Source: CAWKAV01 sp963847735
Lineage (GTDB): Bacteria > Desulfobacterota > Desulfuromonadia > Desulfuromonadales > BM103
Direction: 5' to 3'
NCBI GenBank assembly: GCA_963847735.1
Contig: CAWKAV010000005.1
Location: 62,001 to 126,000 of the forward strand
DNA: 64,000 bases
The translations under genes and the position numbers were made by a program. The notes below the pieces were generated by a model that saw only the letters and a list, made by a program, of their open reading frames with translations, was not told the origin of the DNA and searched no databases. Numbering within the stretch: position 1 is the first letter of the stretch; the number at the start of each line of letters is the position of its first letter. This document shows positions 18,800 to 28,630 of the stretch, one piece after another.

Positions 18800-19168
18800 T
18801 CAAGCGCCGAGAACGACCTGGAGGATGGTTTTCAGCTGAGCCTCTTTGACCGGTTTACGCAGAAAAGTGGAAATGCCGACCTTTTTTGCTTCAGCAATTT
18901 TGCTCTCATCTTCTACTGAGGAGAGCATGACAATCGGCACAAACTTGCAATTAGGCATCTGTTTTGCGCTGTGGACAAAAGCAATACCATCCATGACCGG
19001 CATGGTCAGGTCCGTAATAATCAAGTCAAAACGATCGGCTTCAAGCAATTTGCAGGCCTGTTGGCCATCGTTAACTGCTGTCACTTCATAACCGAGGTCC
19101 TCCAACATATCCCCAAGAATCGCCAGAACTGATGGTGAATCGTCAACGATCATAATTTTTTTCGCCAT
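18800..19168 (-). CDS. Stand-alone response-regulator receiver (CheY-like)
   Basis: A 122-residue single receiver domain: acidic pair in IVDDS, phospho-acceptor Asp in IITDLTMP, the switch Ser in MLSSVED, and Lys in LRKPV. There is no output domain, so it should act by protein contact, as CheY does. ATG 19168 has GGAGG five bases upstream and is preferred over the longer frame to 19183. It lies between cysS and uvrB, about 1.6 kb downstream of the chemosensory operon end (cheB, 20803). It is a candidate phosphate acceptor for that CheA, but this is inference. Confidence 0.88.
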   Translation of the reverse strand: MAKKIMIVDDSPSVLAILGDMLEDLGYEVTAVNDGQQACKLLEADRFDLIITDLTMPVMDGIAFVHSAKQMPNCKFVPIVMLSSVEDESKIAEAKKVGISTFLRKPVKEAQLKTILQVVLGA

Positions 19169-19196
19169 GTAGACCTCCAACAAACAAAATACAAAC

Positions 19197-20669
19197 TTAT
19201 TTCATCTTCCAGGTTGTTCCCTCCGGACCGTCCAACAATTGCACGCCTTTGGCCGCCAGCTCATCACGGATCTGATCTGCACGGGTAAAATCCCGATTCG
19301 CGCGCGCTTCGCGACGCTCCACGATCAGGGCATGAATATCTGCTTCACTCAATCCTGAATCCGCCAGACCTTCATGAGCGCTGCGTGTCAACCAGCTCAC
19401 CGGATCGGAACCAAACAGGCCCAGGACGTCGCCAAGCCGCAGCAAAGTGTCACGCCCTTCAACCAAAATTGCCTGGTATTGACCGTGCGGGGTATTTTCT
19501 TCAGCCAGGATTCTGTTAACCGCCCGCACAGCATCAAACATATGACCAATTGCCAGTGCCGTATTAAAATCGTCATCCATGGCACTGCGGAAACGCCCTT
19601 CAAGCGTTACCAGCCTTTCAACCGGCTCGGCCAATGCCTCTGACACGCTACATTGTCCCATCTCAGTGACTGGCCTGGTGAGGAATTTGTCGAGTTGAGC
19701 CAGGGCTTCATAAAAGCGGCTTAAACCAAGGCGTGCTTCTTCCAGGTTCTGGTCGGAAAAATCGATCGGCGACCGGTAGTGAGCAGTTAGAATAAAGAAC
19801 CTGACAACCTCGGGGTCGTAACTTTTCAGGATGTCGCGAATGGTAAAAAAATTGCCGAGAGACTTGCTCATCTTCTCCTGGTTGACATTAACAAAGCCGT
19901 TGTGCAGCCAATATTTGACAAAAGGCTTACCGGAGGCTCCTTCCGACTGGGCAATTTCATTTTCGTGGTGCGGAAAAATCAGGTCGCGGCCGCCGCCATG
20001 GATGTCAAACGTCGGCCCCAGCAATGTCGAACTCATCGCTGAACATTCGATATGCCAGCCAGGCCGTCCGTCACCCCAGGGCGACTCCCAGCTCGGCTCA
20101 CCGGGCTTGGCAGCTTTCCAAAGAGCAAAATCCATTGGATTACGTTTTTGTTCACCGGGAGCAATACGTGCACCGGCCTGCATTTCCTCCATGTTACGTT
20201 TGGAAAGCTTCAGGTATGAAGGAAACTTGTCAACGCTGTAATAGACATCGCCCGCAGATTCATACGCCATACCTTTGTTGATCAATTGTTCAACCAGGTG
20301 AATGATCTGGGCAATGTGTTCGGTTGCTTTCGGCTCATGTGTAGGTTTGCGGAGACCTAAGGCCGCCATATCTTCATCGAAAGCTTTGATAAATTCTTCC
20401 GAGAGAGATTGGCTGCTAATGCCGCGCTCATTGGCGCGAGCGATAATCTTGTCATCAACATCCGTATAGTTGCGTACATAGGTCACAGCGTAGTTGCTGT
20501 ATTGCAGATAACGATAGATAATATCAAACACGATGTTGGCCCGGGCATGGCCGATATGGCAATAGTCATAAACCGTCACCCCACACACATACATCCCTAC
20601 CTTACCCGGGACAAGGGCTTGAAATGTCTCTTTTTTACCTGAAAGTGTATTATAAACACGTAACGGCAT
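19197..20669 (-). CDS. cysS: Cysteinyl-tRNA synthetase
   Basis: Full-length (490 residues). The N-terminal Zn-binding cysteine and HIGH motif sit in MYVCGVTVYDYCHIGHAR, the WHIECSAM and HHENEIAQSE zinc-site segments follow, and KMSKSLGN closes the catalytic domain; a helical anticodon-binding region makes up the C-terminus. It charges tRNA-Cys in the cytoplasm. It is separated by 133 bases from cheB upstream and 29 bases from the receiver gene downstream. Confidence 0.97.
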   Translation of the reverse strand: MPLRVYNTLSGKKETFQALVPGKVGMYVCGVTVYDYCHIGHARANIVFDIIYRYLQYSNYAVTYVRNYTDVDDKIIARANERGISSQSLSEEFIKAFDEDMAALGLRKPTHEPKATEHIAQIIHLVEQLINKGMAYESAGDVYYSVDKFPSYLKLSKRNMEEMQAGARIAPGEQKRNPMDFALWKAAKPGEPSWESPWGDGRPGWHIECSAMSSTLLGPTFDIHGGGRDLIFPHHENEIAQSEGASGKPFVKYWLHNGFVNVNQEKMSKSLGNFFTIRDILKSYDPEVVRFFILTAHYRSPIDFSDQNLEEARLGLSRFYEALAQLDKFLTRPVTEMGQCSVSEALAEPVERLVTLEGRFRSAMDDDFNTALAIGHMFDAVRAVNRILAEENTPHGQYQAILVEGRDTLLRLGDVLGLFGSDPVSWLTRSAHEGLADSGLSEADIHALIVERREARANRDFTRADQIRDELAAKGVQLLDGPEGTTWKMK

Positions 20670-20802
20670 AATCTCTTCTCCAGAAGTCTTGTGCCAAGCA
20701 TTGCTCAGAGTGGCCGTCTTTCATATCACAGAACGTCTAACAGGAAAAGTGCTCAACGCTCCAGGTACTCGTCAGAGTCGATCCAAAGCTTCGTGATGGC
20801 CA

Positions 20803-21831
20803 CTAACGGACAAATAAACGACAGACAACTTCTGCAATATTGTCCAACGGCAAGACCTGTGTCACCGCACCGCGATCGATAGCGGCTTTAGGCATACCGA
20901 AGATCGCACTGCTGGCTTTATCCTGAGCGATGGTATAGGCCCCCTGACTCTGCAATACCCCCAACCCTATTGCGCCATCGGTTCCCATGCCGGTTAAAAG
21001 AACCGCCACCGTTTCGGCCGCCAGTTCCTGCTTCGCCAGAGAGTGGAACATGGCATCCACTGCCGGACGACAGTTGTGCAGCGGGGGCGAATCTTCCAAC
21101 ACAATTTTATTTGCGCTAATTGTCAGATGAGCATTGTTAGGGGCAATCAGAACCTTGCCGGCCTGCAATTTATCTCCGGCCGCAGCCAGGCGAACCGTCA
21201 GACTGGATTCGCGATTCAGCCAATCGGCGAATCCGGGAGCAAAACCGTCGGCAATATGCTGAACAATCAAGACTGCCGCGGTCAGGTCCCCGGGAAGGCC
21301 CTGCAGCAGTTGCAAAACAGCTTTCGGGCCACCGGTAGAGGCACCAACGGCCAAAATTCGTCGTGGCCCTACCGCTACGGGAACATCAACCCTCTCCAGT
21401 TTGGGCCGTTGCGTACGGTAGTGGTGTATGACCCGGATACGACTGAGACTTTTTACCTTGGCAATCAACTTGTCTGCAATCTGCGAAAAAGCCTCTGTCA
21501 CGACCCCGGAAGGTTTCGCCATGACGTCGAGAGCACCAAGTTTGATTGCGGCAAAGGCACTGCGACTGTCCTGGGGATCGGTATTTGCGGAGAGCATCAG
21601 AATTGGCGTCGGCGTTGCCGCCATGATTTCTGCCACGGCTTCCAGGCCGCCCATGATCGGCATCATGACATCCATGATGACAAGGTCCGGCTTGAGGTTG
21701 GCCGTCTGCTCAACGGCCGAGCGACCATCACTGACTTCACAGACAATCTCAACGCCACGATCCCGGGAGAGGAGATCACGCAGAACAACCCTGGTCAGTT
21801 CGGAATCATCCGCAATAAGAATTCTAATCAT
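20803..21831 (-). CDS. cheB: Protein-glutamate methylesterase CheB
   Basis: A 342-residue protein with an N-terminal receiver (ADDSE acidic pair; Asp in VIMDVMMP; Lys in MAKPS) and a C-terminal methylesterase with GASTGGP (catalytic Ser), VQHI (catalytic His) and LLTGMGTDGA (catalytic Asp region). It removes methyl groups from receptor glutamates to reset adaptation. It begins seven bases after the cheA stop and is the last gene of the chemosensory operon. Confidence 0.95.
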   Translation of the reverse strand: MIRILIADDSELTRVVLRDLLSRDRGVEIVCEVSDGRSAVEQTANLKPDLVIMDVMMPIMGGLEAVAEIMAATPTPILMLSANTDPQDSRSAFAAIKLGALDVMAKPSGVVTEAFSQIADKLIAKVKSLSRIRVIHHYRTQRPKLERVDVPVAVGPRRILAVGASTGGPKAVLQLLQGLPGDLTAAVLIVQHIADGFAPGFADWLNRESSLTVRLAAAGDKLQAGKVLIAPNNAHLTISANKIVLEDSPPLHNCRPAVDAMFHSLAKQELAAETVAVLLTGMGTDGAIGLGVLQSQGAYTIAQDKASSAIFGMPKAAIDRGAVTQVLPLDNIAEVVCRLFVR

Positions 21832-21838
21832 AGGTTTT

Positions 21839-23938
21839 TCAAGAGATCAAGGTTTCAACAGTATCAAGCAGCACGCCCTGTTTGAAACTGCCTTTGACAA
21901 TATACGCCTGGGCGCCAGCCTCCATGCCCTGCCTCCGATGATCATCGGAAGATAGAGACGAAACAATAATAACTGGCAGATCCCGGGTGTCTTCACGCTG
22001 GCGAATTATTTTGGTCAGTTCAAAGCCGTTCATCCCGGGCATCTCAACATCACTGACAATAAGGTCAAAACTGCCGGCATTGAGCTTCTCGATAGCTTCA
22101 AAACCGGACACAGCGACGACAACTTCATAATTATTTGTTTCCAGAATATTCTTCTCCATGGTTCGTGTAGTTATTGAATCATCAACCACCAGAACACGAC
22201 CACGTTTGGCCATTTTCTGTTCATTTTCATAGGTCCGCCGCAAGTGGAGGGCCTGTCGGCCATGACTGGCTGCAAACAGGTCTGCGATCGAGACAATCAA
22301 GGCTGGAGTACCATCACCAAGAATTGTCGAACCTGAGAAGTATTCAATACTCTTCAGCTGACAACCGAGATCCTTGACGACAACCTCCTGCAAATCAAGA
22401 GTACGATCGACCAGTAATCCCATCTTTTGCTCACGGAAGCTTAAAATAAGCACTGTAAGCTGCTCGGCGACCTTTGACACCTGATCTTGTTCCAGAAACT
22501 GCGCCAGACTGCACAAAGGGATGGAGGAGCCTCTGAGACGGATAACCTCCCGGCCCATTTCTTCGAGAATCTCGCGGGGAGAGACACGCAGAATTTCCGA
22601 GATATAGTGCTGCGGGAAAACAAAGGTTTCATCACAACACTCAACCATCAACCCGGTGAAGATAGCCATGCTCAGAGGAAGCCTCAAAAGCAGTTCTGTC
22701 CCAACACCAAACTCTGAATGAAGGGAGAGATTCCCTTTAATCCGGTCCAGATTTGACTTGACCACATCGAGGCCGACCCCGCGACCGGAGACATCGGTGA
22801 TAAACTCGCGGGTTGAAAACCCCGGTTCAAAGACCAGATAAATCACCGCCTCATCCGACATTGATGCCGCCGCTTCGGCGGAAAGAACACCGCGCTTGAC
22901 AGCCATCGAGCGAATTTTTTCCGGATCCAGGCCACGGCCATCGTCCCGCAAGGAAATCTGGATAAAACTCCCTTCGTATTGTGCCTTAAGAAAGACCTGT
23001 CCGGCCTTGGGCTTGCCGGAACGTACCCGGATATCAGGGTCCTCAATTCCATGATCGACTGCATTATTAAGCACATGCAGCAGAATCGGTTTGACAATAT
23101 CAAGCATGTTCCGGTCGAGCTCAACGTCCTGTCCCTGAACAGTAAAGTTTATTTCCTTTTTAAGGTTTCTGGCCAGGTTGCGAAGTGAACGGTCGAAATC
23201 ATCCGTGATGGTTGCCAGCGGCAGCAACCGCAGTTCCATGGTCCGCCGGTAAACATCTTCGGCCTGATAGCCAAACTGAAGCCGGTCTTGTTCGAAATTA
23301 CTTATCAGGCTAACCATATTGACGCGAAGGGCCTTCAGTGAATGATTGTCATGACCGGCCTGATGGTGAGCCAAGGTGCTGTCCAACTGATGCAGCAAGT
23401 TCGTCATCTGCTGCTGTCGCGCATTCATCGCCTTCTTGCTGAGCAGGATTTCACCCATGCGGTTGACCAACTGATCCAGACGCTCTACACTTGCCCGCAC
23501 CGAGGTCCTGCGCTCTGTCCCTTGGTAATCAGGTTTCGCTTCCGGCTCCGCATGATCTTCAGAGATTTTGCCTGATTCAAGGGCTTTGATGACCGTATCG
23601 ACGTTTACACTGATACCGCCACCCGACTGAGCCTGCGCCATCAGGGCTTCAATTGCGTCAGCAGCGACCAGCATCACGTCAATCAGGTTCGAGTCGAGCT
23701 CCTGCTCACCGTTCTGCAGTTTTTTAAGAATATCCTCCATCCGATGGGCAACTCCGGCCAGCTCGACCAGGTCGACCATGTTGGCCGAACCTTTGAGGGT
23801 ATGAGTGCTTCGCAACAGCTCATTAAGCAGCCCGTCGCTCACCCCCTCTTTTTCCATGGCAAGGAAGCCCTTGCGTAACGCCTCAAGGTGCTCCTCCGCC
23901 TCGCGGATGAATATTTCAACGTACTTGTTTTTTTTCAT
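21839..23938 (-). CDS. cheA: CheA-type histidine kinase with C-terminal receiver
   Basis: A 699-residue hybrid kinase. Order: Hpt domain (phospho-His in RSTHTLKGSA, about residue 46), a short linker, a dimerisation/linker region from about 160, HATPase with N-box LLHVLNNAVDHGIEDP, DDGRGL and GRGVGLDVV, a CheW-like coupling domain (about 400-550), and a receiver (VVDDSITTR; Asp in IVSDVEMPGMNG; conserved K in VKGSF). It has one Hpt and no separate P2 domain, so the attached receiver may be its direct phosphate acceptor or sink. This layout is usual in chemosensory systems that do not drive flagella (for example Frz- or Pil-type). It is co-transcribed with the receptors and cheB. Confidence 0.93.
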   Translation of the reverse strand: MKKNKYVEIFIREAEEHLEALRKGFLAMEKEGVSDGLLNELLRSTHTLKGSANMVDLVELAGVAHRMEDILKKLQNGEQELDSNLIDVMLVAADAIEALMAQAQSGGGISVNVDTVIKALESGKISEDHAEPEAKPDYQGTERRTSVRASVERLDQLVNRMGEILLSKKAMNARQQQMTNLLHQLDSTLAHHQAGHDNHSLKALRVNMVSLISNFEQDRLQFGYQAEDVYRRTMELRLLPLATITDDFDRSLRNLARNLKKEINFTVQGQDVELDRNMLDIVKPILLHVLNNAVDHGIEDPDIRVRSGKPKAGQVFLKAQYEGSFIQISLRDDGRGLDPEKIRSMAVKRGVLSAEAAASMSDEAVIYLVFEPGFSTREFITDVSGRGVGLDVVKSNLDRIKGNLSLHSEFGVGTELLLRLPLSMAIFTGLMVECCDETFVFPQHYISEILRVSPREILEEMGREVIRLRGSSIPLCSLAQFLEQDQVSKVAEQLTVLILSFREQKMGLLVDRTLDLQEVVVKDLGCQLKSIEYFSGSTILGDGTPALIVSIADLFAASHGRQALHLRRTYENEQKMAKRGRVLVVDDSITTRTMEKNILETNNYEVVVAVSGFEAIEKLNAGSFDLIVSDVEMPGMNGFELTKIIRQREDTRDLPVIIVSSLSSDDHRRQGMEAGAQAYIVKGSFKQGVLLDTVETLIS

Positions 23939-23982
23939 TGTAGTCGCATGGCCATGAATTGATAAAAGCTATGTTCTCGGCA

Positions 23983-26259
23983 CTAATCCATCTGGTAACC
24001 GATTCGGAAGCCCCCCCAGTGTCGGCCCCTGACAAAGACGGGAGCGCTGATGTCCCACATTTTCTCGCCAGTATCCCTCTCGTAGACCTGCTGCAGGTAA
24101 CCCTTGCCGTCCTTTCCATCATAATGGGCGGCAGCGATACCTACAGGGTCATTGAACATCCGCTTGGTGCGGTTGCCAACCTTGTCCTTTTCCAGATCGC
24201 CGGTTAACGGCCTTGAGAATTTACGGTTATGCGTCGGCAGGTAGCCATTGCGGTCGACAAGAACGGCAAAGACAACATGCTCGTCATTCAACAGGCTGTC
24301 TTCATAATCCTGAATGGTCTCATCAAGATAGCGGTCATACCTGGTGTGATATTTCTTCGGGTCGGTACCGGGAATCAGCTGGTAATTATCATCGAAGATG
24401 TCCTCCAGACTGAATTTGCCACTGTCCACCGCCCGCGTCAGAATCCTCTCAAGTTCGCGAGCCCCGGACTGTACCTGGATCTTGGCCTGGGCAAGGAGGT
24501 CTTCCTCAACCAGATCCTGCAGACGTTCGGCCAAGCCCGTCAGCTCCGTGATCGACTGCGACGTCTCCTGAGAGCTCACCGCGACCTGAACGGCAACATC
24601 TCGTACTTCGGCAATCGTCTCCGTCATCTGTTCGCTTGCCGTCGTCTGCTGCTGCGTCATCAGCTTGATCTCACTCGCGGCGCTGGTCGTCTCGACCACG
24701 GCAGCCGTGATTTTCTCCAGGGCCTCCGAAATATTCGCCACCAGGCTGCTCGCCGCATCGACCCCCTTCGTGCCTTCTTCCGTCAGCATGATCGTGCCAT
24801 TGGTCGCCTGCTGAATCTGGGCAATCAGAACCTTCACCTGGTTGGTGGCGTCGGCGGTACGATCCGCCAGACGACGCACCTCGTTGGCCACGATCGAGAA
24901 CCGCTTGCCGGCCTCGCCAGCCCCGGCCGCCTCGATGGCTGCGTTCAACGACAACAGATTGGTTTGATCCGAAATCTCGTCGATGATATCGATAATGCCA
25001 CCGATCTTCTGCGAGTTCTCTCCCAGACCCAGCATCGCTTCAGCGATTGACTGGACCTGGGCCTTCAACACCGTCATCCCTTCCACGGCGGTGGCGACTG
25101 CCGACAAGCCCTCGGTGCTCGAAACCGCAGCATTATCGGCCAGGGTTTCGACACGCCCGGCATTCTCTGCCACCTGCTTGGCCGTGGCAGAAATCTCCTC
25201 CGAGGTGGTGGTCGCCTGCTGAACGGCGGTTGCCTGTTCTGTCGAGCCGGCCGCCTGTTGTGTCGAGATCGCCATCAGCTCGTTGGCGCTGGTTGACAAC
25301 TGTTGAATCGCCTCCTTGACGCTCGCCAGCATGCGTTTGCCCTTATCGATCTCGCCCTGCATATTCTTGACGATCACCTGGGTCATATTGTTAAAGGCGC
25401 TGGCCAGCTGACCCACCTCGTCATTCGACTCCACCTTGATCTGTTCTTCCAGGCTGCCCGCCGAAATCCGTTCTGCCGCGCGGGTCAAAGCCTTCAGGGG
25501 CAACATCATCTTCGACACCACCAGCAGACAGGTCAACGAGGCAAAAAACAGCAGCAGCAGCATCGCTATGACCACGGTATTACGCAATTCCCCGATCGCA
25601 GCATCGGTCTGCTGCATCGAGAAACCGATCCGGAACCCGCCCCAGTGCTTGCCGCGCACATAAACCGGCACCGACACATCCCACATCGTCTCGCCCGTGT
25701 CGCGCTGATAGACCTGGCGCAGATAGCCCTTACCGTCCTCGTTATTGTACTGCGCCGCAGCAAGACCGACCGGGTCGTTGAAAATCCGCTTGGTCCGATT
25801 GCCGACCTTGTCGGTCTCCGCATTGCCGGTCAACGGATTTGAATACTTGCTGTTGTGGGTCGGCAGATAACCGTTGCGGTCCACCAGAACAGCAAACACC
25901 ACCATCTCGTCAGCGGCCAGGAAGGTGTCCTGGAAGTCCTTGATCGTCAAATCCAGGTATAGATCGTAGGCGGTGTGATACTTCGGAATGGCAGCCCCCG
26001 CAAGAGGACCGTCGACGATCGCCTGGTAATCGCTATCGAACAGCTGTTCTTCGAAGAACTGCCCGACCGTCAGCGACTGCTCCAGAAGCTCTTCGATGGC
26101 CCTGGCGCCGACCTTTGCCAGGGAACTTGCCTTGACCAGCATGTCCTCACGCAACACCTCTGATCGCTGTTCCACGATCAGGTAGGTGGACATTGCCATG
26201 ATCACAACCAACACCCCTGTCAAGGCCGTCACTATCTTTACGCCGATTCGATTAAACAT
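23983..26259 (-). CDS. Methyl-accepting chemotaxis receptor with duplicated sensor domain (copy 1)
   Basis: 758 residues. Membrane helix at 8-30, periplasmic sensor domain at about 40-215, second helix at 228-249, HAMP to about 303, then the methyl-accepting signalling hairpin, including the tip EISDQTNLLSLNAAIEAAGAGEAGKRF. A second copy of the sensor-like domain follows at about 590-758, on the cytoplasmic side. The two copies share nearly every position of the core: YLPTHN, PLTG, KVGNRTKR.FNDPVG.AAA, RDTGE, MWD.S.PV, HWGGFRIG. I see no NWETF-type CheR tether at the C-terminus. The middle of the gene is nearly identical to the next gene. The ligand is unknown. Confidence 0.93.
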   Translation of the reverse strand: MFNRIGVKIVTALTGVLVVIMAMSTYLIVEQRSEVLREDMLVKASSLAKVGARAIEELLEQSLTVGQFFEEQLFDSDYQAIVDGPLAGAAIPKYHTAYDLYLDLTIKDFQDTFLAADEMVVFAVLVDRNGYLPTHNSKYSNPLTGNAETDKVGNRTKRIFNDPVGLAAAQYNNEDGKGYLRQVYQRDTGETMWDVSVPVYVRGKHWGGFRIGFSMQQTDAAIGELRNTVVIAMLLLLFFASLTCLLVVSKMMLPLKALTRAAERISAGSLEEQIKVESNDEVGQLASAFNNMTQVIVKNMQGEIDKGKRMLASVKEAIQQLSTSANELMAISTQQAAGSTEQATAVQQATTTSEEISATAKQVAENAGRVETLADNAAVSSTEGLSAVATAVEGMTVLKAQVQSIAEAMLGLGENSQKIGGIIDIIDEISDQTNLLSLNAAIEAAGAGEAGKRFSIVANEVRRLADRTADATNQVKVLIAQIQQATNGTIMLTEEGTKGVDAASSLVANISEALEKITAAVVETTSAASEIKLMTQQQTTASEQMTETIAEVRDVAVQVAVSSQETSQSITELTGLAERLQDLVEEDLLAQAKIQVQSGARELERILTRAVDSGKFSLEDIFDDNYQLIPGTDPKKYHTRYDRYLDETIQDYEDSLLNDEHVVFAVLVDRNGYLPTHNRKFSRPLTGDLEKDKVGNRTKRMFNDPVGIAAAHYDGKDGKGYLQQVYERDTGEKMWDISAPVFVRGRHWGGFRIGYQMD
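24515..26189. repeat. Long near-identical direct repeat, copy 1 (receptor genes)
   Basis: This segment matches 26835-28509 at an offset of 2320 bases. I find only about ten to twenty scattered differences, all in the first ~870 bases; from about 25380 to 26189 I see none. The boundaries are where the two receptor sequences start to diverge. The pattern suggests recent duplication or gene conversion. Confidence 0.85.
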
Positions 26260-26317
26260 GACACATCTCCAATTCCGTCGCGTGAACCCCTATAGAAATG
26301 GCATCTTCACGATACAT

Positions 26318-28576
26318 TCAAATCCAGTAGCCGATCCGGAAAGCACCCCAATGTTTGCCTTTGACCCAGACCGGGGCACTGATATCGAGCATTCTCTCTC
26401 CGGTATCTCGTTCGTACGGTTGGGATAGCAACCCGGACTGGTTCTGGGCTGCCTTGATCCCGACATCATGATCGTAAATCCGCTTGGTGCGGTTGCCGAC
26501 CAGATCCGCCTCGTAATCACCGGTCAGCGGTTGGGTGAACTTGGTATTGTGGGTCGGCAGGTATCCTTTACGATCTACCACAATCGCAAAAGCAACCATT
26601 TCATTCTTAAGGAAGTCATCCTGATAATCCTTGATGGTATCATCCAGGTAACGGTCGTACTTGGTGTGATATTTCTTCGGATCGGTACCGGGAATCGGCT
26701 GGTAATTCTCATCGAAGATGTCCTCCAGGCTGAATTTGCCACTGTCCACCGCTTCGGTCAGGAACCGCTCCATCTCGGCGGCACCAGCAAGAGCGGCGGC
26801 TTCCCCTTTGGCCTTCAGATTGTCATAAACCAGGTCCTGCAGACGTTCGGCCAAGCCCGTCAGCTCCGTGATCGACTGCGACGTCTCCTGAGAGCTCGCC
26901 GCGACCTGAACGGCAACATCTCGTACTTCGGCAATCGTCTCCGTCATCTGTTCGCTCGCCGTCGTCTGCTGCTGCGTCATCAGCTTGATCTCACTCGCGG
27001 CGCTGGTCGTCTCGACCACGGCAGCCGTGATTTTCTCCAGGGCCTCCGAAATATTCGCCACCAGGCTGCTCGCCGCATCGACCCCCTTCGTGCCTTCTTC
27101 CGTCAGCATGATCGTGCCATTGGTCGCCTGCTGAATCTGGGCAATCAGAACCTTCACCTGGTTGGTGGCGTCGGCGGTACGATCCGCCAGGCGACGCACC
27201 TCGTTGGCCACGATCGAGAACCGCTTGCCGGCCTCGCCAGCCCCGGCCGCCTCGATGGCTGCGTTCAACGACAACAGATTGGTTTGATCCGAAATCTCGT
27301 CGATGATATCGATAATGCCACCGATCTTCTGCGAGTTCTCTCCCAGACCCAGCATCGCTTCAGCGATTGACTGGACCTGGGCCTTCAACACCGTCATCCC
27401 TTCCACGGCGGTGGCGACTGCCGACAAGCCCTCGGTGCTCGACGCCGCAGCATTATCGGCCAGGGTTTCGACACGCCCGGCATTCTCTGCCACCTGCTTG
27501 GCCGTGGCAGAAATCTCCTCCGAGGTGGTGGTCGCCTGCTGAACGGCGGTTGCCTGTTCTGTCGAGCCGGCCGCCTGTTGTGTCGAGATCGCCATCAGCT
27601 CGTTGGCGCTGGTTGACAACTGTTGAATCGCCTCCTTGACGCTTACAAGTATGCGGTTGCCCTTGTCGATCTCGCCCTGCATATTCTTGACAATCACCTG
27701 GGTCATATTGTTAAAGGCGCTGGCCAGCTGACCCACCTCGTCATTCGACTCCACCTTGATCTGTTCTTCCAGGCTGCCCGCCGAAATCCGTTCTGCCGCG
27801 CGGGTCAAAGCCTTCAGGGGCAACATCATCTTCGACACCACCAGCAGACAGGTCAACGAGGCAAAAAACAGCAGCAGCAGCATCGCTATGACCACGGTAT
27901 TACGCAATTCCCCGATCGCAGCATCGGTCTGCTGCATCGAGAAACCGATCCGGAACCCGCCCCAGTGCTTGCCGCGCACATAAACCGGCACCGACACATC
28001 CCACATCGTCTCGCCCGTGTCGCGCTGATAGACCTGGCGCAGATAGCCCTTACCGTCCTCGTTATTGTACTGCGCCGCAGCAAGACCGACCGGGTCGTTG
28101 AAAATCCGCTTGGTCCGATTGCCGACCTTGTCGGTCTCCGCATTGCCGGTCAACGGATTTGAATACTTGCTGTTGTGGGTCGGCAGATAACCGTTGCGGT
28201 CCACCAGAACAGCAAACACCACCATCTCGTCAGCGGCCAGGAAGGTGTCCTGGAAGTCCTTGATCGTCAAATCCAGGTATAGATCGTAGGCGGTGTGATA
28301 CTTCGGAATGGCAGCCCCCGCAAGAGGACCGTCGACGATCGCCTGGTAATCGCTATCGAACAGCTGTTCTTCGAAGAACTGCCCGACCGTCAGCGACTGC
28401 TCCAGAAGCTCTTCGATGGCCCTGGCGCCGACCTTTGCCAGGGAACTTGCCTTGACCAGCATGTCCTCACGCAACACCTCTGATCGCTGTTCCACGATCA
28501 GGTAGGTGGAGATCACCATGATCACGGCCAGAACACCGATCAGGGCCGTCACTATCTTTACGCTGATTCGATTCAT
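26318..28576 (-). CDS. Methyl-accepting chemotaxis receptor with duplicated sensor domain (copy 2)
   Basis: 752 residues with the same architecture as the receptor at 23983: anchor helix, periplasmic sensor domain, second helix, HAMP, signalling hairpin, and a cytoplasmic C-terminal domain related to the periplasmic one. Periplasmic domain, HAMP and signalling hairpin are virtually identical to copy 1. The C-terminal domain, however, has clearly diverged (GNRTKRIYDHDVGIKAA; PYERDTGERMLDIS; HWGAFRIGYWI). The two receptors should therefore sense the same thing outside and signal identically, and differ only in the cytoplasmic module. It lies 58 bases upstream of copy 1. Confidence 0.93.
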   Translation of the reverse strand: MNRISVKIVTALIGVLAVIMVISTYLIVEQRSEVLREDMLVKASSLAKVGARAIEELLEQSLTVGQFFEEQLFDSDYQAIVDGPLAGAAIPKYHTAYDLYLDLTIKDFQDTFLAADEMVVFAVLVDRNGYLPTHNSKYSNPLTGNAETDKVGNRTKRIFNDPVGLAAAQYNNEDGKGYLRQVYQRDTGETMWDVSVPVYVRGKHWGGFRIGFSMQQTDAAIGELRNTVVIAMLLLLFFASLTCLLVVSKMMLPLKALTRAAERISAGSLEEQIKVESNDEVGQLASAFNNMTQVIVKNMQGEIDKGNRILVSVKEAIQQLSTSANELMAISTQQAAGSTEQATAVQQATTTSEEISATAKQVAENAGRVETLADNAAASSTEGLSAVATAVEGMTVLKAQVQSIAEAMLGLGENSQKIGGIIDIIDEISDQTNLLSLNAAIEAAGAGEAGKRFSIVANEVRRLADRTADATNQVKVLIAQIQQATNGTIMLTEEGTKGVDAASSLVANISEALEKITAAVVETTSAASEIKLMTQQQTTASEQMTETIAEVRDVAVQVAASSQETSQSITELTGLAERLQDLVYDNLKAKGEAAALAGAAEMERFLTEAVDSGKFSLEDIFDENYQPIPGTDPKKYHTKYDRYLDDTIKDYQDDFLKNEMVAFAIVVDRKGYLPTHNTKFTQPLTGDYEADLVGNRTKRIYDHDVGIKAAQNQSGLLSQPYERDTGERMLDISAPVWVKGKHWGAFRIGYWI
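26835..28509. repeat. Long near-identical direct repeat, copy 2 (receptor genes)
   Basis: Partner of 24515-26189. It covers the periplasmic domain, second membrane helix, HAMP and signalling domain, and stops short of the first ~25 codons and of the C-terminal domain. Confidence 0.85.
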
Positions 28577-28630
28577 TGATCTCTCTCTCGTTATTGCTTA
28601 TGGGATCTAGTTTTCCTGATTTCGTCAGGT

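Noticed and set aside
24229..28162. Long plus-strand frames opposite the receptor genes
   Set aside because: They are codon-bias shadows of the receptors and appear twice only because the receptors are duplicated.
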